DNA of 64,000 nt from Carnobacterium_A antarcticum (GTDB lineage: Bacteria > Bacillota > Bacilli > Lactobacillales > Carnobacteriaceae): the NCBI RefSeq assembly GCF_042658365.1, contig NZ_JBHSQC010000023.1. One strand, 5' to 3'. Shown one piece after another: positions 34,006 through 42,364 of the stretch. The notes beneath the pieces were generated by a model, which worked only from the letters and a program-made list of their open reading frames with translations, did no database searches and was not told the DNA's origin. Positions within the stretch are counted from its first letter, which is position 1. The number at the start of each line of letters is the position of its first letter. Made by a program: the position numbers and the translations under genes.

Positions 34006-34046
34006 CATAAAAACCTCCTATCCAATCAAGGAATAAGAGGTTTGTT
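34006..34046 (-). terminator. Terminator of the lipoprotein gene
   Basis: AAACCTC-TTATTCC pairs with GGATA-GGAGGTTT on the minus strand, followed by TTTTTATG. Confidence 0.75.
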
Positions 34047-34059
34047 CGTATTGATTCTA

Positions 34060-34887
34060 TTAGTTTGTATAAGGAACATACTCGCCATTCAAAGGATCCA
34101 TTTTCAATAATGTTTCATCTGAAAGGTTGTATTGGAACATTCCTACCATGTTGGAAATCTCTACGCCGTCTACTTCATGAGCATGTCGGATTTCGATTTG
34201 GTATGTACCTTCATCGATTTTCGATACATAAAATTGGTTGCCTTCAGCAGAAATCCCGGTCATTGAAACAACTTTGTTCAAGACCTCTGTCCGTTCTTCT
34301 TCTGCTGTCATCACGGGTGCTTCACTCGTGCTTGATGCAGCACTGCTAGATGTTGCAGCTTCAGAAGATGCTGCTGTCGAACTAGATTGTTCTGCCGCTG
34401 CTTCTTTCTCAGTTAACCATGCTTGGATTTCATCATCGGATACTGTTTTGATATCATGTCCTGTTGCTTCTTTGAATTCTGTTGCTGCTAAATCAGAAGT
34501 CCGTTCGGTTTTGTAAGCAGATTGTTCGATCAATGCCGCTGACTCGTCGGCTTTGACTTTTTCTGCTTGTGCGGAATTGATTTTTGTTTTTAATTCTGTT
34601 GCTTTTGCTTCTAATTCGCTGTACTCTGTTAAATCGTTTTGCAATAATGTATCGATACTGCCTGCTGCTTCGTCTAGCTTTCCAGCCTCGAATTGCGCTA
34701 AGCTGTCATCATACATTTTTTGATACGTTGCTTCTGCTGTAACTTCTTGACTTGATGAGTCTTCTGATACAGAAACAACTTCGGAACTAGCTGATGATTC
34801 TGTCGTTCCATTGTTCTCAGTCCCACAAGCACCTAAGAGAACGATACTGGCAAATGCCATCATAAAAATTTTAGATTTTTTTATCAT
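34060..34887 (-). CDS. Surface lipoprotein with Ser/Ala-rich linkers
   Basis: 275 aa. The lipobox LLGAC gives lipidated Cys21 after a 20-residue signal peptide. A Ser/Glu/Thr-rich linker (22-50) leads to a helical part (52-120, YQKMYDDSLAQFEAGKLDEAAGSID) that looks like a single TPR-type hairpin, then another Ser/Ala-rich linker (165-193) and a C-terminal domain (TGISAEGNQFYVSKIDEGTYQIEIRHAHEVDG) of the DUF4950-like kind seen in enterococcal and carnobacterial lipoproteins. Anchored outside the membrane; function unknown. AGGAGG precedes the ATG. Confidence 0.82.
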   Translation of the reverse strand: MIKKSKIFMMAFASIVLLGACGTENNGTTESSASSEVVSVSEDSSSQEVTAEATYQKMYDDSLAQFEAGKLDEAAGSIDTLLQNDLTEYSELEAKATELKTKINSAQAEKVKADESAALIEQSAYKTERTSDLAATEFKEATGHDIKTVSDDEIQAWLTEKEAAAEQSSSTAASSEAATSSSAASSTSEAPVMTAEEERTEVLNKVVSMTGISAEGNQFYVSKIDEGTYQIEIRHAHEVDGVEISNMVGMFQYNLSDETLLKMDPLNGEYVPYTN

Positions 34888-35132
34888 ATTTCTGTTCCTC
34901 CTTTAACTATTCCTTTTTTATTTCATCCCCATTATACCTTACTTTACTTTCCTACCCATACATTTACGATTAAATTTATGAGATTCTTTCTGATTGCACA
35001 ATACCTACATGTATATATGCGTTGCTTATTCAATCGATTTGTTCAAATGAAAGCTCTATTACAGGGTATTCCTTTTAATTGATTCTCTTTTTTATTATAC
35101 TTGGAACAGTTGAAAAGAAAGGAGCAAACCAA

Positions 35133-35549
35133 ATGAAAAATTTTATAGAAGAATTTAAAGAATTTGCCTTCAAAGGCAATGTGCTCGACTTAGCCGTTGG
35201 GGTCGTTATTGGTGCTGCATTTACAGCCATCGTAACTTCACTGGTTGAAGACATCATCATGCCTTTGGTCGGTATAATAGCCGGCGGTACTGACGTTTCT
35301 AGTTTGTCGTTAGAAATTGGCACCACTACTTTAGCATACGGCGCTTTTTTACAAGCAGTTATTAATTTCTTACTTATCGCATTTGTAGTCTTTATGTTTA
35401 TTAAACTGATCAACAGCGCTGCTGCCAAATTCAAAAAAGAAACAGGCGAAATTGGCGAAGAAGTGGAAATACCGGCTGCTGAAGAATATTTAAAAGAAAT
35501 CCGCGACTTATTGGCAAAAGAACAGGCATCTTCTTCAATAGAAGAATAA
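35133..35549 (+). CDS. mscL: Large-conductance mechanosensitive channel
   Basis: 138 aa MscL, a homopentameric emergency valve that opens at high membrane tension on osmotic downshock. FKEFAFKGNVLDLAVGVVIGAAFTAIV is the N-terminal amphipathic and TM1 pore signature; TM2 is AFLQAVINFLLIAFVVFMFIKLI; the C-terminal charged helix ends EEYLKEIRDLL. GGAGC lies upstream of the ATG at 35133; a longer frame from 35079 adds 18 residues foreign to the family. Confidence 0.96.
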   Translation: MKNFIEEFKEFAFKGNVLDLAVGVVIGAAFTAIVTSLVEDIIMPLVGIIAGGTDVSSLSLEIGTTTLAYGAFLQAVINFLLIAFVVFMFIKLINSAAAKFKKETGEIGEEVEIPAAEEYLKEIRDLLAKEQASSSIEE

Positions 35550-35569
35550 ATTTTATGTGTCACTAAAAC

Positions 35570-35626
35570 AAAAAATCCCAGAAGAAGGTGCCGAACAAGG
35601 CACTTCGCTTCTGAGATTTTTTTCGT
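35570..35626. terminator. Bidirectional intrinsic terminator
   Basis: AAAATCCCAGAAG..GGTGCC pairs with GGCAC..CTTCTGAGATTTT between the convergent mscL and MFS genes. Confidence 0.8.
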
Positions 35627-35635
35627 TGTTGCTAA

Positions 35636-36880
35636 TTATTCGACAATGTAATCTGGGTTTTGGTAGTTGTCTTTTTTCAAGCCTTTGATGCTCATCATGA
35701 TCACAAAACTGAATAAGTATAATGCCGATAAGAACAGCATAACCGCAAACAGATTGTAGTGGTCCAGAATAAGACCAATTGCAACGGATGAAAATCCGCC
35801 GACTGCACGCCCAACATTTAAAATCACATTATTAGCTGTTGAGCGAATATGCGTCGGATAAAGTCTGCCGACGATTGCTCCATATCCTGCAAACATCCCA
35901 TTTGCAAAAAAGCCGACGACCGCTCCTCCTATCAGCAATGTCCATTCACTTGTCGCTGTGACAAATAAGAAGACTGACGCTGCTGAAGCGAGCAAGAACA
36001 GCGCGTACGCTGTGCGAGCTCCAAGTTTATCTAGAATACGGCCAAACAGCAGCATTCCGATGCTCATGCCGATAATCGTTGAAATCATCCAAATCGATGA
36101 ACCTGAAACAGACAAGCCTAAACTTTCTTGTAAAATCGATGGCAGCCAGTTCATTAAACCAAAGTAGCCGGCAATTTGAACCGTAGCCATGAGCATCAAA
36201 GAAATCGTCAAGCGCGTTAATTTAGGCGTTTTAAACAGTTCTTTGATTGATGTCGAAGGACCGTCCGTTTCTTTTTGTGCTTGTTTCCATTCATCGGTTT
36301 CATCCAAGTGTTTGCGCACCAAGACAGCCATAATCACAGGCAGTAAACCGAATAAGAATAACGTATTCCAGCCTAGTGTGGGAATAATCAGCGCCGCTAA
36401 GACTGCTGCTAAAATGGAACCGAACTGACCGGAAATCGTAACGATCGACGTCATTGCACCCATTTTCTTTCTGGAGAACACTTCAGCAACCAAAGCCATA
36501 CCGATACCGTATTCGCCGCCCGCTCCCACACCTGCTAAAAAGCGGCAGAAGTAAATTAAGTAGATGTTGTTTGCAAAATACATAGCCGCTGTGGCGAAAG
36601 CAAAAATATAAACCGTATAGCTGAACATTTTGATTCGGCCATGTTTATCGGCCAGCACACCAAAAAAAACGCCCCCTAGTAGCATCCCTATGTTTGTCAC
36701 CGTAGAGATGAGTCCTGCTGCCGCACTATTGAGCTGCAAATCTGCAATAATAGAAGATAACGAGAAAGATAGGAACATAATGTCCATATTTTCTAATCCG
36801 TATCCTACTGCTGATGAAGCCAATACTTTCTTTTGGTAGCCTGACATGGTTGGATTACCAGTTGCCGTTTGTTGTTTCAT
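35636..36880 (-). CDS. MFS transporter, sugar/aromatic-acid symporter type
   Basis: 414 aa, 12 membrane segments. The loop motif GVLADKHGRIKMF between helices 2 and 3 and CRFLAGVGAGGEYGIGMALVAE in helix 4 are typical of the metabolite:H+ symporter and AAHS/sialate-like groups of the MFS; the second half repeats FGRILDKLGAR. The substrate is not determinable. AGGAGG precedes the ATG. Confidence 0.88.
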   Translation of the reverse strand: MKQQTATGNPTMSGYQKKVLASSAVGYGLENMDIMFLSFSLSSIIADLQLNSAAAGLISTVTNIGMLLGGVFFGVLADKHGRIKMFSYTVYIFAFATAAMYFANNIYLIYFCRFLAGVGAGGEYGIGMALVAEVFSRKKMGAMTSIVTISGQFGSILAAVLAALIIPTLGWNTLFLFGLLPVIMAVLVRKHLDETDEWKQAQKETDGPSTSIKELFKTPKLTRLTISLMLMATVQIAGYFGLMNWLPSILQESLGLSVSGSSIWMISTIIGMSIGMLLFGRILDKLGARTAYALFLLASAASVFLFVTATSEWTLLIGGAVVGFFANGMFAGYGAIVGRLYPTHIRSTANNVILNVGRAVGGFSSVAIGLILDHYNLFAVMLFLSALYLFSFVIMMSIKGLKKDNYQNPDYIVE

Positions 36881-37090
36881 ATTTTATTTTCCTCCTAAAA
36901 CGAATGATCTCTGTCATTCATTATTTTATGGTATTGTCGATAAGTATACGGAACATTTCTTTTTTGAGCAAGTCTTTTTTATCAGATAGGACAAAAAAGC
37001 CCATTTTGAAGTAAAAAATGAATCATATGAGGGTCACCACTTTTGGGACAAACTTATCTCCTTTTAGCAGCCATTCGTCTCATGTAGACA
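36881..37090. other. Intergenic stretch between the MFS gene and the rsmI terminator
   Basis: About 210 bases; probable MFS promoter region, but no confident -35/-10 pair, ORF or operator seen. Confidence 0.4.
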
Positions 37091-37134
37091 CAAAAATAGA
37101 CAAGCCCTCTGATTTAGATGAGAGACTTGCCCAA
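37091..37134 (-). terminator. Terminator of the trmN6-rsmI transcript
   Basis: On the minus strand CAAG-CTCT pairs with AGAG-CTTG, followed by TCTATTTTTGTG, about 80 bases past the rsmI stop. Confidence 0.6.
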
Positions 37135-37180
37135 ATAGGAGCAGGCTGACCAACAAAAACAGCAAATCATTGAAAAAATG

Positions 37181-37201
37181 CCGATTTTTGTCTCACTCCA
37201 C
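37181..37201 (-). repeat. Copy of a short dispersed intergenic element
   Basis: Reads GTGGAGTGAGACAAAAATCGG on the minus strand (given as a 21-base segment; core GGAGTGAGACAAAAA). The same 15-base core occurs at 53882-53896 beside the assembly gap. Related GGGAGTGRGACA elements are common between genes in enterococci and relatives. Confidence 0.5.
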
Positions 37202-37210
37202 GCTTCTGCT

Positions 37211-38089
37211 TTAAAGCTCATGATAAGCAGCATAAACGTCTTGTTTTTTTATACCTCTTAGTTTAGCTACCTCTTTGATCGCTTCTTTACTGGTAAGTGC
37301 TTGTTCATCGATCACTGCACCGACATGCTCTGAAAGAGTCATTGAGCTCCATGAGGTATCAGCTTCTGCGATTAAAGAAGCTTCGCTGTTGCCTTCGATG
37401 ATCAAACAAAATTCACCGCGTACTTCTGAAGTGTTTGCCCATTCCAAAGCTTCCGCTATCGTACCGCGAATAAATTCTTCATAACGTTTGGTTAATTCAC
37501 GGCAGCAAACGATTCTCCGTTCGGCTCCAAAGACCGTCACCATATTTTTTAACACTTCTTTTAAGCGGTGAGGCGATTCATATAAAATCAAGGTCTCTGG
37601 CCGATGATTTAATTCTTCCAACTCTTGGAGTTGTTCTTTTTTCTTGCGCGGCAAAAAACCATAGAAATAAAAGGGCTGCGGAGCAATTCCTGAAGCGATC
37701 AAAGCAGTTAGCCCAGCATTTGCACCGGGTAATGGAACAACGGGTATCCCGGCTTCAATACAAGCTACCACTAATTCGTGGCCTGGATCGCTAATGGAAG
37801 GCATCCCTGCATCACTGACTTGCGCAATCGTCGATCCTTCATGCATTTTTTCGAGGAGCTGCACGATACGTTCTTGAGTATTGTGTTCATGAAAACTGAT
37901 TTGCGAAGTTTTGATTTCAAAATGATTTAATAATTTCTGGGTATTCCGGGTATCTTCAGAAGCAATGAGGTCAACTTCTTTCAGTATCCGAATGCCGCGA
38001 ATCGTCATGTCTTCCAAATTTCCAATAGGAGTTGGCACGAGATACAACATGCCTCTGCTTTCTTTTTCAAAGCTCTTTTGACTCTGCAT
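37211..38089 (-). CDS. rsmI: 16S rRNA (cytidine-1402-2'-O)-methyltransferase
   Basis: 292 aa SAM-dependent methyltransferase of the tetrapyrrole-methylase fold. LYLVPTPIGNLEDMTIRGI, LIASEDTRNTQKLL, VSDAGMPSISDPG and PGANAGLTALIASG are the family motifs in order. AGGAGGAG precedes the ATG at 38089. It overlaps the end of the GIY-YIG gene by 23 bases. The order trmN6 - GIY-YIG - rsmI equals yabB-yazA-yabC of B. subtilis. Confidence 0.96.
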   Translation of the reverse strand: MQSQKSFEKESRGMLYLVPTPIGNLEDMTIRGIRILKEVDLIASEDTRNTQKLLNHFEIKTSQISFHEHNTQERIVQLLEKMHEGSTIAQVSDAGMPSISDPGHELVVACIEAGIPVVPLPGANAGLTALIASGIAPQPFYFYGFLPRKKKEQLQELEELNHRPETLILYESPHRLKEVLKNMVTVFGAERRIVCCRELTKRYEEFIRGTIAEALEWANTSEVRGEFCLIIEGNSEASLIAEADTSWSSMTLSEHVGAVIDEQALTSKEAIKEVAKLRGIKKQDVYAAYHEL

Positions 38090-38426
38090 TTTCTTTCTCC
38101 TCCTCTGCTGATAACTGTTCGCTATTTACGATACGCGGTTGGTTTTCATCGATGGGGAACTGAACCCCTTGTGTCCCTAAAAACCGCTCTTTTTTTTGGC
38201 GCGTTTGTTTTTTAAAGGCGTACTCTGCTTTAGTGGCTTCGCTGCGTGTATTAAATGCTTCCGCATAAATCAGTTTAACTGGGCGGCGTCCAGCTGGTCT
38301 GGTGTACTTTGCGCCAACACCCTCATTGTGTTCTTGTTCTCGGCGGGTCAAATCTGTTGTGTAACCACCGTAAAAACTGCCGTCACGGCAATACAGCACA
38401 TAAAAATAACTAATCGTTTTTGCCAT
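38067..38426 (-). CDS. GIY-YIG nuclease family protein (YazA-like)
   Basis: 119 aa. The N-terminus has YFYVLYCRDGSFYGGYT (G-x-Y ... Y-x-G core), then RREQEHNEG and AKYTRPAGRRPVKLIYAE, the UPF0213 single-domain form of the GIY-YIG endonuclease fold. Cellular role unknown. It starts inside the end of trmN6 and ends inside rsmI, so the three genes are translationally coupled. The ATG at 38426 (AKTISYFY) is preferred to one four codons earlier. Confidence 0.92.
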   Translation of the reverse strand: MAKTISYFYVLYCRDGSFYGGYTTDLTRREQEHNEGVGAKYTRPAGRRPVKLIYAEAFNTRSEATKAEYAFKKQTRQKKERFLGTQGVQFPIDENQPRIVNSEQLSAEEEKENAESKEL

Positions 38427-39165
38427 AGAGCATCTCACTTACTTCAGGCAAATAGCGGTTATCCTCGCCATAGACAAAAAGCGGCGGCAAGACTCGAAAA
38501 CCGGTGTCTTTGCCATCTTTAATGCCTTCGATCAATAGCGTGTTCGCTTCTTTTCCGACTTTTGGGTAAACCAACCGCATTTTTTTAGGAGCCAAGCGGT
38601 GCTTCTTCATCGTGGCCAAAATTTCGATCAGCCGATCTGGACGGTGAACGAAATACGCTTTGCCGTTCATTTTCAGCAACCCGCTGGTCTCTTTCATGAC
38701 TTCATCTAAATTCGTATGCAATTCATGCCGTGCGATCGCTAAATGTGAATTAGGATTTTTAACGCTGGTACCTTTATTGATAAAATAAGGCGGATTACAC
38801 GTCACCACATCGACAGAATCTTTTTTGATCCAATTGGTCGCTTGATTTAAGTTGCCGTGGATCATCGTTAATTGGTTTTCTAAACCGTTTAATTGGATGC
38901 TGCGCTCAGCCATTCCCGCCAGTCGTTTTTGTAATTCGATACCGATGATAGGGCTTTTCGTCTTCTGGCTCAATAGCAACCCTACAACCCCATTACCCGC
39001 ACATAAATCCACGATGGTCGCCCGATCATGCCGGGGAACTTGCGCAAAGTCTCCTAGCAATACTGCATCCAATGAAAAAGAAAAGACGGTCGGGCTCTGG
39101 ATAATTTTTAATTGGTGGCTTAATAAATAATCAATACGTTCGTCTTCTTGTAACCATTGGTCCAC
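38410..39165 (-). CDS. tRNA1(Val) (adenine-37-N6)-methyltransferase-like (TrmN6/YabB)
   Basis: 251 aa class I SAM methyltransferase. SPTVFSFSLDAVLLGDF is the YabB/YfiC family start, VDLCAGNGVVGLLLSQ the SAM-binding motif I, and CNPPYF the NPPY active-site motif for N6-adenine methylation. Homologues modify A37 of tRNA Val. Family members begin a few residues before DERIDYLL; the GTG at 39165 with AAGGAAG upstream gives that, whereas the open frame runs to 39225. Confidence 0.88.
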   Translation of the reverse strand: MDQWLQEDERIDYLLSHQLKIIQSPTVFSFSLDAVLLGDFAQVPRHDRATIVDLCAGNGVVGLLLSQKTKSPIIGIELQKRLAGMAERSIQLNGLENQLTMIHGNLNQATNWIKKDSVDVVTCNPPYFINKGTSVKNPNSHLAIARHELHTNLDEVMKETSGLLKMNGKAYFVHRPDRLIEILATMKKHRLAPKKMRLVYPKVGKEANTLLIEGIKDGKDTGFRVLPPLFVYGEDNRYLPEVSEMLYGKND

Positions 39166-39279
39166 TCTGCTGACACTTCCTTCAATGTTAATTCGCTCCC
39201 CATTATACCATAAAAAAAAGACCAAAAGCAGTGCTCTTAGTCTCCTATTGTCTTCGTATTCAGTTAGCTTAATGAAAGA

Positions 39280-40263
39280 TCAAGCTCGAACTTTCAAAAT
39301 GATTTTCCCAATGTTTTTATTGTCTTCCATATACTGATGAGCTTGTACGACCTCTTCCAATTGGAAAGTAGTATCAATAATTGGATGAATAGTCTCCCGT
39401 TTAAAGTATGGCAAGACAACCTTGACAAATTCTTGTGTCAGTTTTGCTTTATACTCATCGCTGCGTGGTGTTAACAAGGTGCCTTTTAAGGTCACTCGCT
39501 TGGCTAATAATGCTGACAAGTCTACTTCTTTGACTGTCGCACCGCCAAGTGTTCCAATCAATACCCAGCGGCCGTCTTTTTTGATGCTTTTCAGATTGTT
39601 TTCCCAATAAGAAGCTCCGATAAAATCGAGAATCACATCGACGCCGGCTTGATCTGTGTAATCAAGCACTTCTTCAGCAAAGTTTTCCTCTTTGTAATTG
39701 ATCGTTTTGTCTGCTCCTAATGTTTGGCAAACTGCTAATTTTTCTGCTGATCCGGCCGTTACGATAACACGAGCTTGCGTAAGGTGTTTTGCCATTTGAA
39801 TAGCGGCTGTTCCTACACCGCTGGCACCTGCATGGATCAAAACCGTTTCAGCTGTTTTTAACTCTCCCAACCAATATAAGGTTTGATAAGCCGTTAAAAA
39901 AACTTCTGGAATAGCGGCTCCTTGTTCAAAACTCATACTCTCTGGTAAAAGGATCGCTCGATTTGCTGGCAAAATGGCGTATTCTGCATAACCGCCCTGA
40001 TTGACTAAACCGGCTACTCTGGTTCCAGTCTTATACTTTTCACCATTTCCGCGATTTTCGACGACCACACCAGCAATTTCAACACCCAGAATGGGATACG
40101 GTTCAGATAGATTCGGATTCGAACGCGTTACTATATCCGTTCGGTTCAGCGCTGCTGTGCGTACTTCTACTAACAATTCGCCTACTTTTGGAATCGGCTT
40201 ATCGCGTTCTTGAATCTCCATTTGCTCGGCTTCGCCAGGCTGTTTGATGCTGACTGCTTTCAT
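39280..40263 (-). CDS. Zinc-independent quinone oxidoreductase (MDR superfamily)
   Basis: 327 aa NADPH:quinone oxidoreductase of the PIG3/QorA type. MKAVSIKQPGEAEQMEI opens the GroES-like domain; LIHAGASGVGTAAIQMAKHL is the cofactor motif; no catalytic-zinc His/Cys set is present. The ATG at 40263 has GGGAGGAAGGG upstream; the 25 extra codons of the longer frame are not family-like. It sits between trmN6 and a small acidic protein, in an insertion relative to the usual yabA-yabB order. Confidence 0.9.
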   Translation of the reverse strand: MKAVSIKQPGEAEQMEIQERDKPIPKVGELLVEVRTAALNRTDIVTRSNPNLSEPYPILGVEIAGVVVENRGNGEKYKTGTRVAGLVNQGGYAEYAILPANRAILLPESMSFEQGAAIPEVFLTAYQTLYWLGELKTAETVLIHAGASGVGTAAIQMAKHLTQARVIVTAGSAEKLAVCQTLGADKTINYKEENFAEEVLDYTDQAGVDVILDFIGASYWENNLKSIKKDGRWVLIGTLGGATVKEVDLSALLAKRVTLKGTLLTPRSDEYKAKLTQEFVKVVLPYFKRETIHPIIDTTFQLEEVVQAHQYMEDNKNIGKIILKVRA

Positions 40264-40396
40264 ATTTTCCCTTCCTCCCTTTCTTCTGCTAATAGAATAG
40301 CTTAAAAAAACGGCCAAAAGATAAGTGCATCTTTTCACCGTTTTGTCTGTATAAATGTATCCTTTTATTTACGATGAACTCAACTCAATAAGCTGC

Positions 40397-40603
40397 TTAA
40401 ATCAATTCACTGGCTTCTTTTAATTCAAACGTTTCATCTTTATGCGCCTTAAGGAATTCAAACGCTTTAGGTTCGTTTTTTAAAACGATTTCCTCTTCTG
40501 TTTCATCTGCTTTGGTCATCGTGAATGTAAAACTAGTTGTCTCTTTTTGTCGCGTTAAAAACTCTTCTAATTCAACGTTAGACATTTTGTTTAGTTCATG
40601 CAT
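40397..40603 (-). CDS. Small acidic protein, 68 aa, unknown function
   Basis: Starts MHELNKMSNVELEEFL; charged, Glu-rich and Phe-containing (TTSFTFTMTKADETEEEIVLKNEPKAFEFLKAH), no membrane segment. The ATG at 40603 has AAGGTGG eight bases away; an in-frame GTG at 40615 overlaps that site. No family recognised. Confidence 0.65.
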   Translation of the reverse strand: MHELNKMSNVELEEFLTRQKETTSFTFTMTKADETEEEIVLKNEPKAFEFLKAHKDETFELKEASELI

Positions 40604-40708
40604 CTTAAATCCCACCTTTGTTTTTTTGCAGTATCGTTATAAATCCAATATACCACTCAACGAAGTGAAATTCTAATAATACACTCTTGAGGAAGAATCA
40701 TCTTAAAC

Positions 40709-40746
40709 AAAAAGGAGGTGAGATAAAAGCCTCACCCCCTTTAAAG
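40709..40746 (-). terminator. Terminator of the menA-like gene
   Basis: AAAGG.GGTGAGG pairs with CTCACC.CCTTT on the minus strand, followed by TTTTTGTTT. Confidence 0.7.
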
Positions 40747-40795
40747 ATATATAATTTGATTCATTCATTTCAACAAGTTTAACGGTTTTAATCGT

Positions 40796-41704
40796 TTAAA
40801 AATTCAATAAAATTCCCAATCCAAATGTAACGATCAGAAAAATCGGGATAATGGCTGAATTTTGGACAGCGTACATAAATGTTTGAGACTTCACTTGAAC
40901 AGCCAAAAACTTATCGGTATTCTTTTTCTCTAATGGAATCGATAGCAAAGCTAACAGAACCATTTTTGGATAAACACCGATGAAAACTGAAACGATCAAT
41001 GAAACGTATGCTAAAATATAAAGCCATTTGAACAAAACTAACGATTTTGGTTTTCCAATATAGTACGGTAAGGTAAAGCGATTGTCTTCAATATCTTCTT
41101 CCAAATCGCAAATATTATTCGCTAACATAATGTTCGTCACAACGATGACGGTTGGCAAAGAGGCTAAGAAAATTTTCCCCAGCGTTGGACCATCAAGTGC
41201 CATAACATTAAAAGCATTGACAAAAACGGTAATAAAGTAAATTCCAAAGCCCATAGCAATGCCTGAAAAAGCTTCTCCAAATGGTGTGCTTGAAATAGGA
41301 CGTGGACCAGCAGTATACAAAATTCCAATTAAAAAGCAAATAAGTCCCATATAAAGCAAAGCCATACTGGTTTGAGTCACTAAGTAGATTCCTAATAAAG
41401 CTGAGATGATTCCTGTAATCGAGTAAACTTTTTTGACCGCTGGCATAGAAAGATTTTCCTTACCGATCGTCATTTCTTGTGCACTTAGGTCTTTTTTATT
41501 GCTGGCTATCTCATAGTCTAAGTATTCGTCTCGAGTATTAACTGCCGCATGAAATAAAACCACTGCGATAAATAAAACAAACGAATTTAATATATTTAAT
41601 TCTTGATAATGATACCAACTGTATAAAAGTCCGACTAAAACTGGAAAAATACTGGCAGTAGTGGAATACAATTGTGCCAACTTAACGATTGCCTTAAAGT
41701 TCAT
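40796..41704 (-). CDS. menA: UbiA-family prenyltransferase (MenA-like)
   Basis: 302 aa membrane enzyme with about nine helices. The two Asp-rich magnesium motifs of UbiA enzymes are present: NTRDEYLDYE at about residue 56 and NNICDLEEDIEDNR at about 196. MenA attaches a polyprenyl chain to 1,4-dihydroxy-2-naphthoate to make demethylmenaquinone. No other men genes are in the window, so the quinone precursor may come from elsewhere in the genome or from outside. AAGGAAGGG precedes the ATG. Single-gene unit. Confidence 0.85.
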   Translation of the reverse strand: MNFKAIVKLAQLYSTTASIFPVLVGLLYSWYHYQELNILNSFVLFIAVVLFHAAVNTRDEYLDYEIASNKKDLSAQEMTIGKENLSMPAVKKVYSITGIISALLGIYLVTQTSMALLYMGLICFLIGILYTAGPRPISSTPFGEAFSGIAMGFGIYFITVFVNAFNVMALDGPTLGKIFLASLPTVIVVTNIMLANNICDLEEDIEDNRFTLPYYIGKPKSLVLFKWLYILAYVSLIVSVFIGVYPKMVLLALLSIPLEKKNTDKFLAVQVKSQTFMYAVQNSAIIPIFLIVTFGLGILLNF

Positions 41705-41867
41705 ATAACCCTTCCTTTAACTCTTTTTTTAAATAAATTTGAAAACTGTTGAATAGCTAAACAATGAAGCCCTGAACTTGCCGCTCAACAGCAACTTCTC
41801 TAATATGCGACGAAGTCTAACTGTTGTCAAGGAAAATAGCTTAATTGCTTTACAAAAGTGGACAGAT

Positions 41868-41908
41868 TGAAAAAGATGACTTCGATAGGACTAATCGAAA
41901 TCACCTTT
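41868..41908 (-). terminator. Terminator of the tmk-darA-holB-yabA operon
   Basis: GGTGA.TTCGAT pairs with ATCGAA.TCATC on the minus strand, followed by TTTTTC, about 50 bases past the yabA stop. Confidence 0.75.
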
Positions 41909-41954
41909 GAAGCAGAAACGTTTCAATTTCTGTTGCTCTCGTTTCATTTCAATG

Positions 41955-42299
41955 TTATCTTCGATCCCCGTAAATGACATCTAAACAGAATGCACAGGGT
42001 TCATCATTCACCCGACGTGATCCATAAAAGACGTTACAAACATGGAAACCATCTTCGTATAACTTCTCAAGGTTCAAACGTGACTTACTCATTTCGGGTT
42101 CCACAACTTCTTCGTTTGGACGCTGCTGCTTTTCAAGGTCGCTTAACCGATCTCTTAAATGCTGGTTTTCAATTCGAAGAGTGGCATTTTCTTCAACGAG
42201 CGCTTCGACTTCACGTTTCAAATCAGATATTTGATGCAAAGTCGCATCTGTATCTTGCTCTAACTTCGTAAAGCTATCATATAAAGTTTTTTTATCCAT
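41955..42299 (-). CDS. yabA: DNA replication initiation control protein YabA
   Basis: 114 aa regulator that binds DnaA and the sliding clamp DnaN to prevent over-initiation. Residues 1-60 form a leucine-zipper-like coiled coil that makes the tetramer; the C-terminal zinc domain keeps His86, Cys88, Cys102 and Cys105 (HVCNVFYG ... CAFCLDVIYG). MDKKTLYDSF matches the family start; an ATG five codons upstream (42314) is possible. It follows holB by about 50 bases, without the usual ricT between them. Confidence 0.94.
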   Translation of the reverse strand: MDKKTLYDSFTKLEQDTDATLHQISDLKREVEALVEENATLRIENQHLRDRLSDLEKQQRPNEEVVEPEMSKSRLNLEKLYEDGFHVCNVFYGSRRVNDEPCAFCLDVIYGDRR

Positions 42300-42364
42300 T
42301 CCTTTTTCACCCATTCTTTACTATGATCTTCGCCTAGTTTGGTTGTCTTAGTTATTCAAAAACT

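Noticed and set aside
35075..35563. Minus-strand ORF of 162 codons
   Set aside because: Antisense shadow of mscL.
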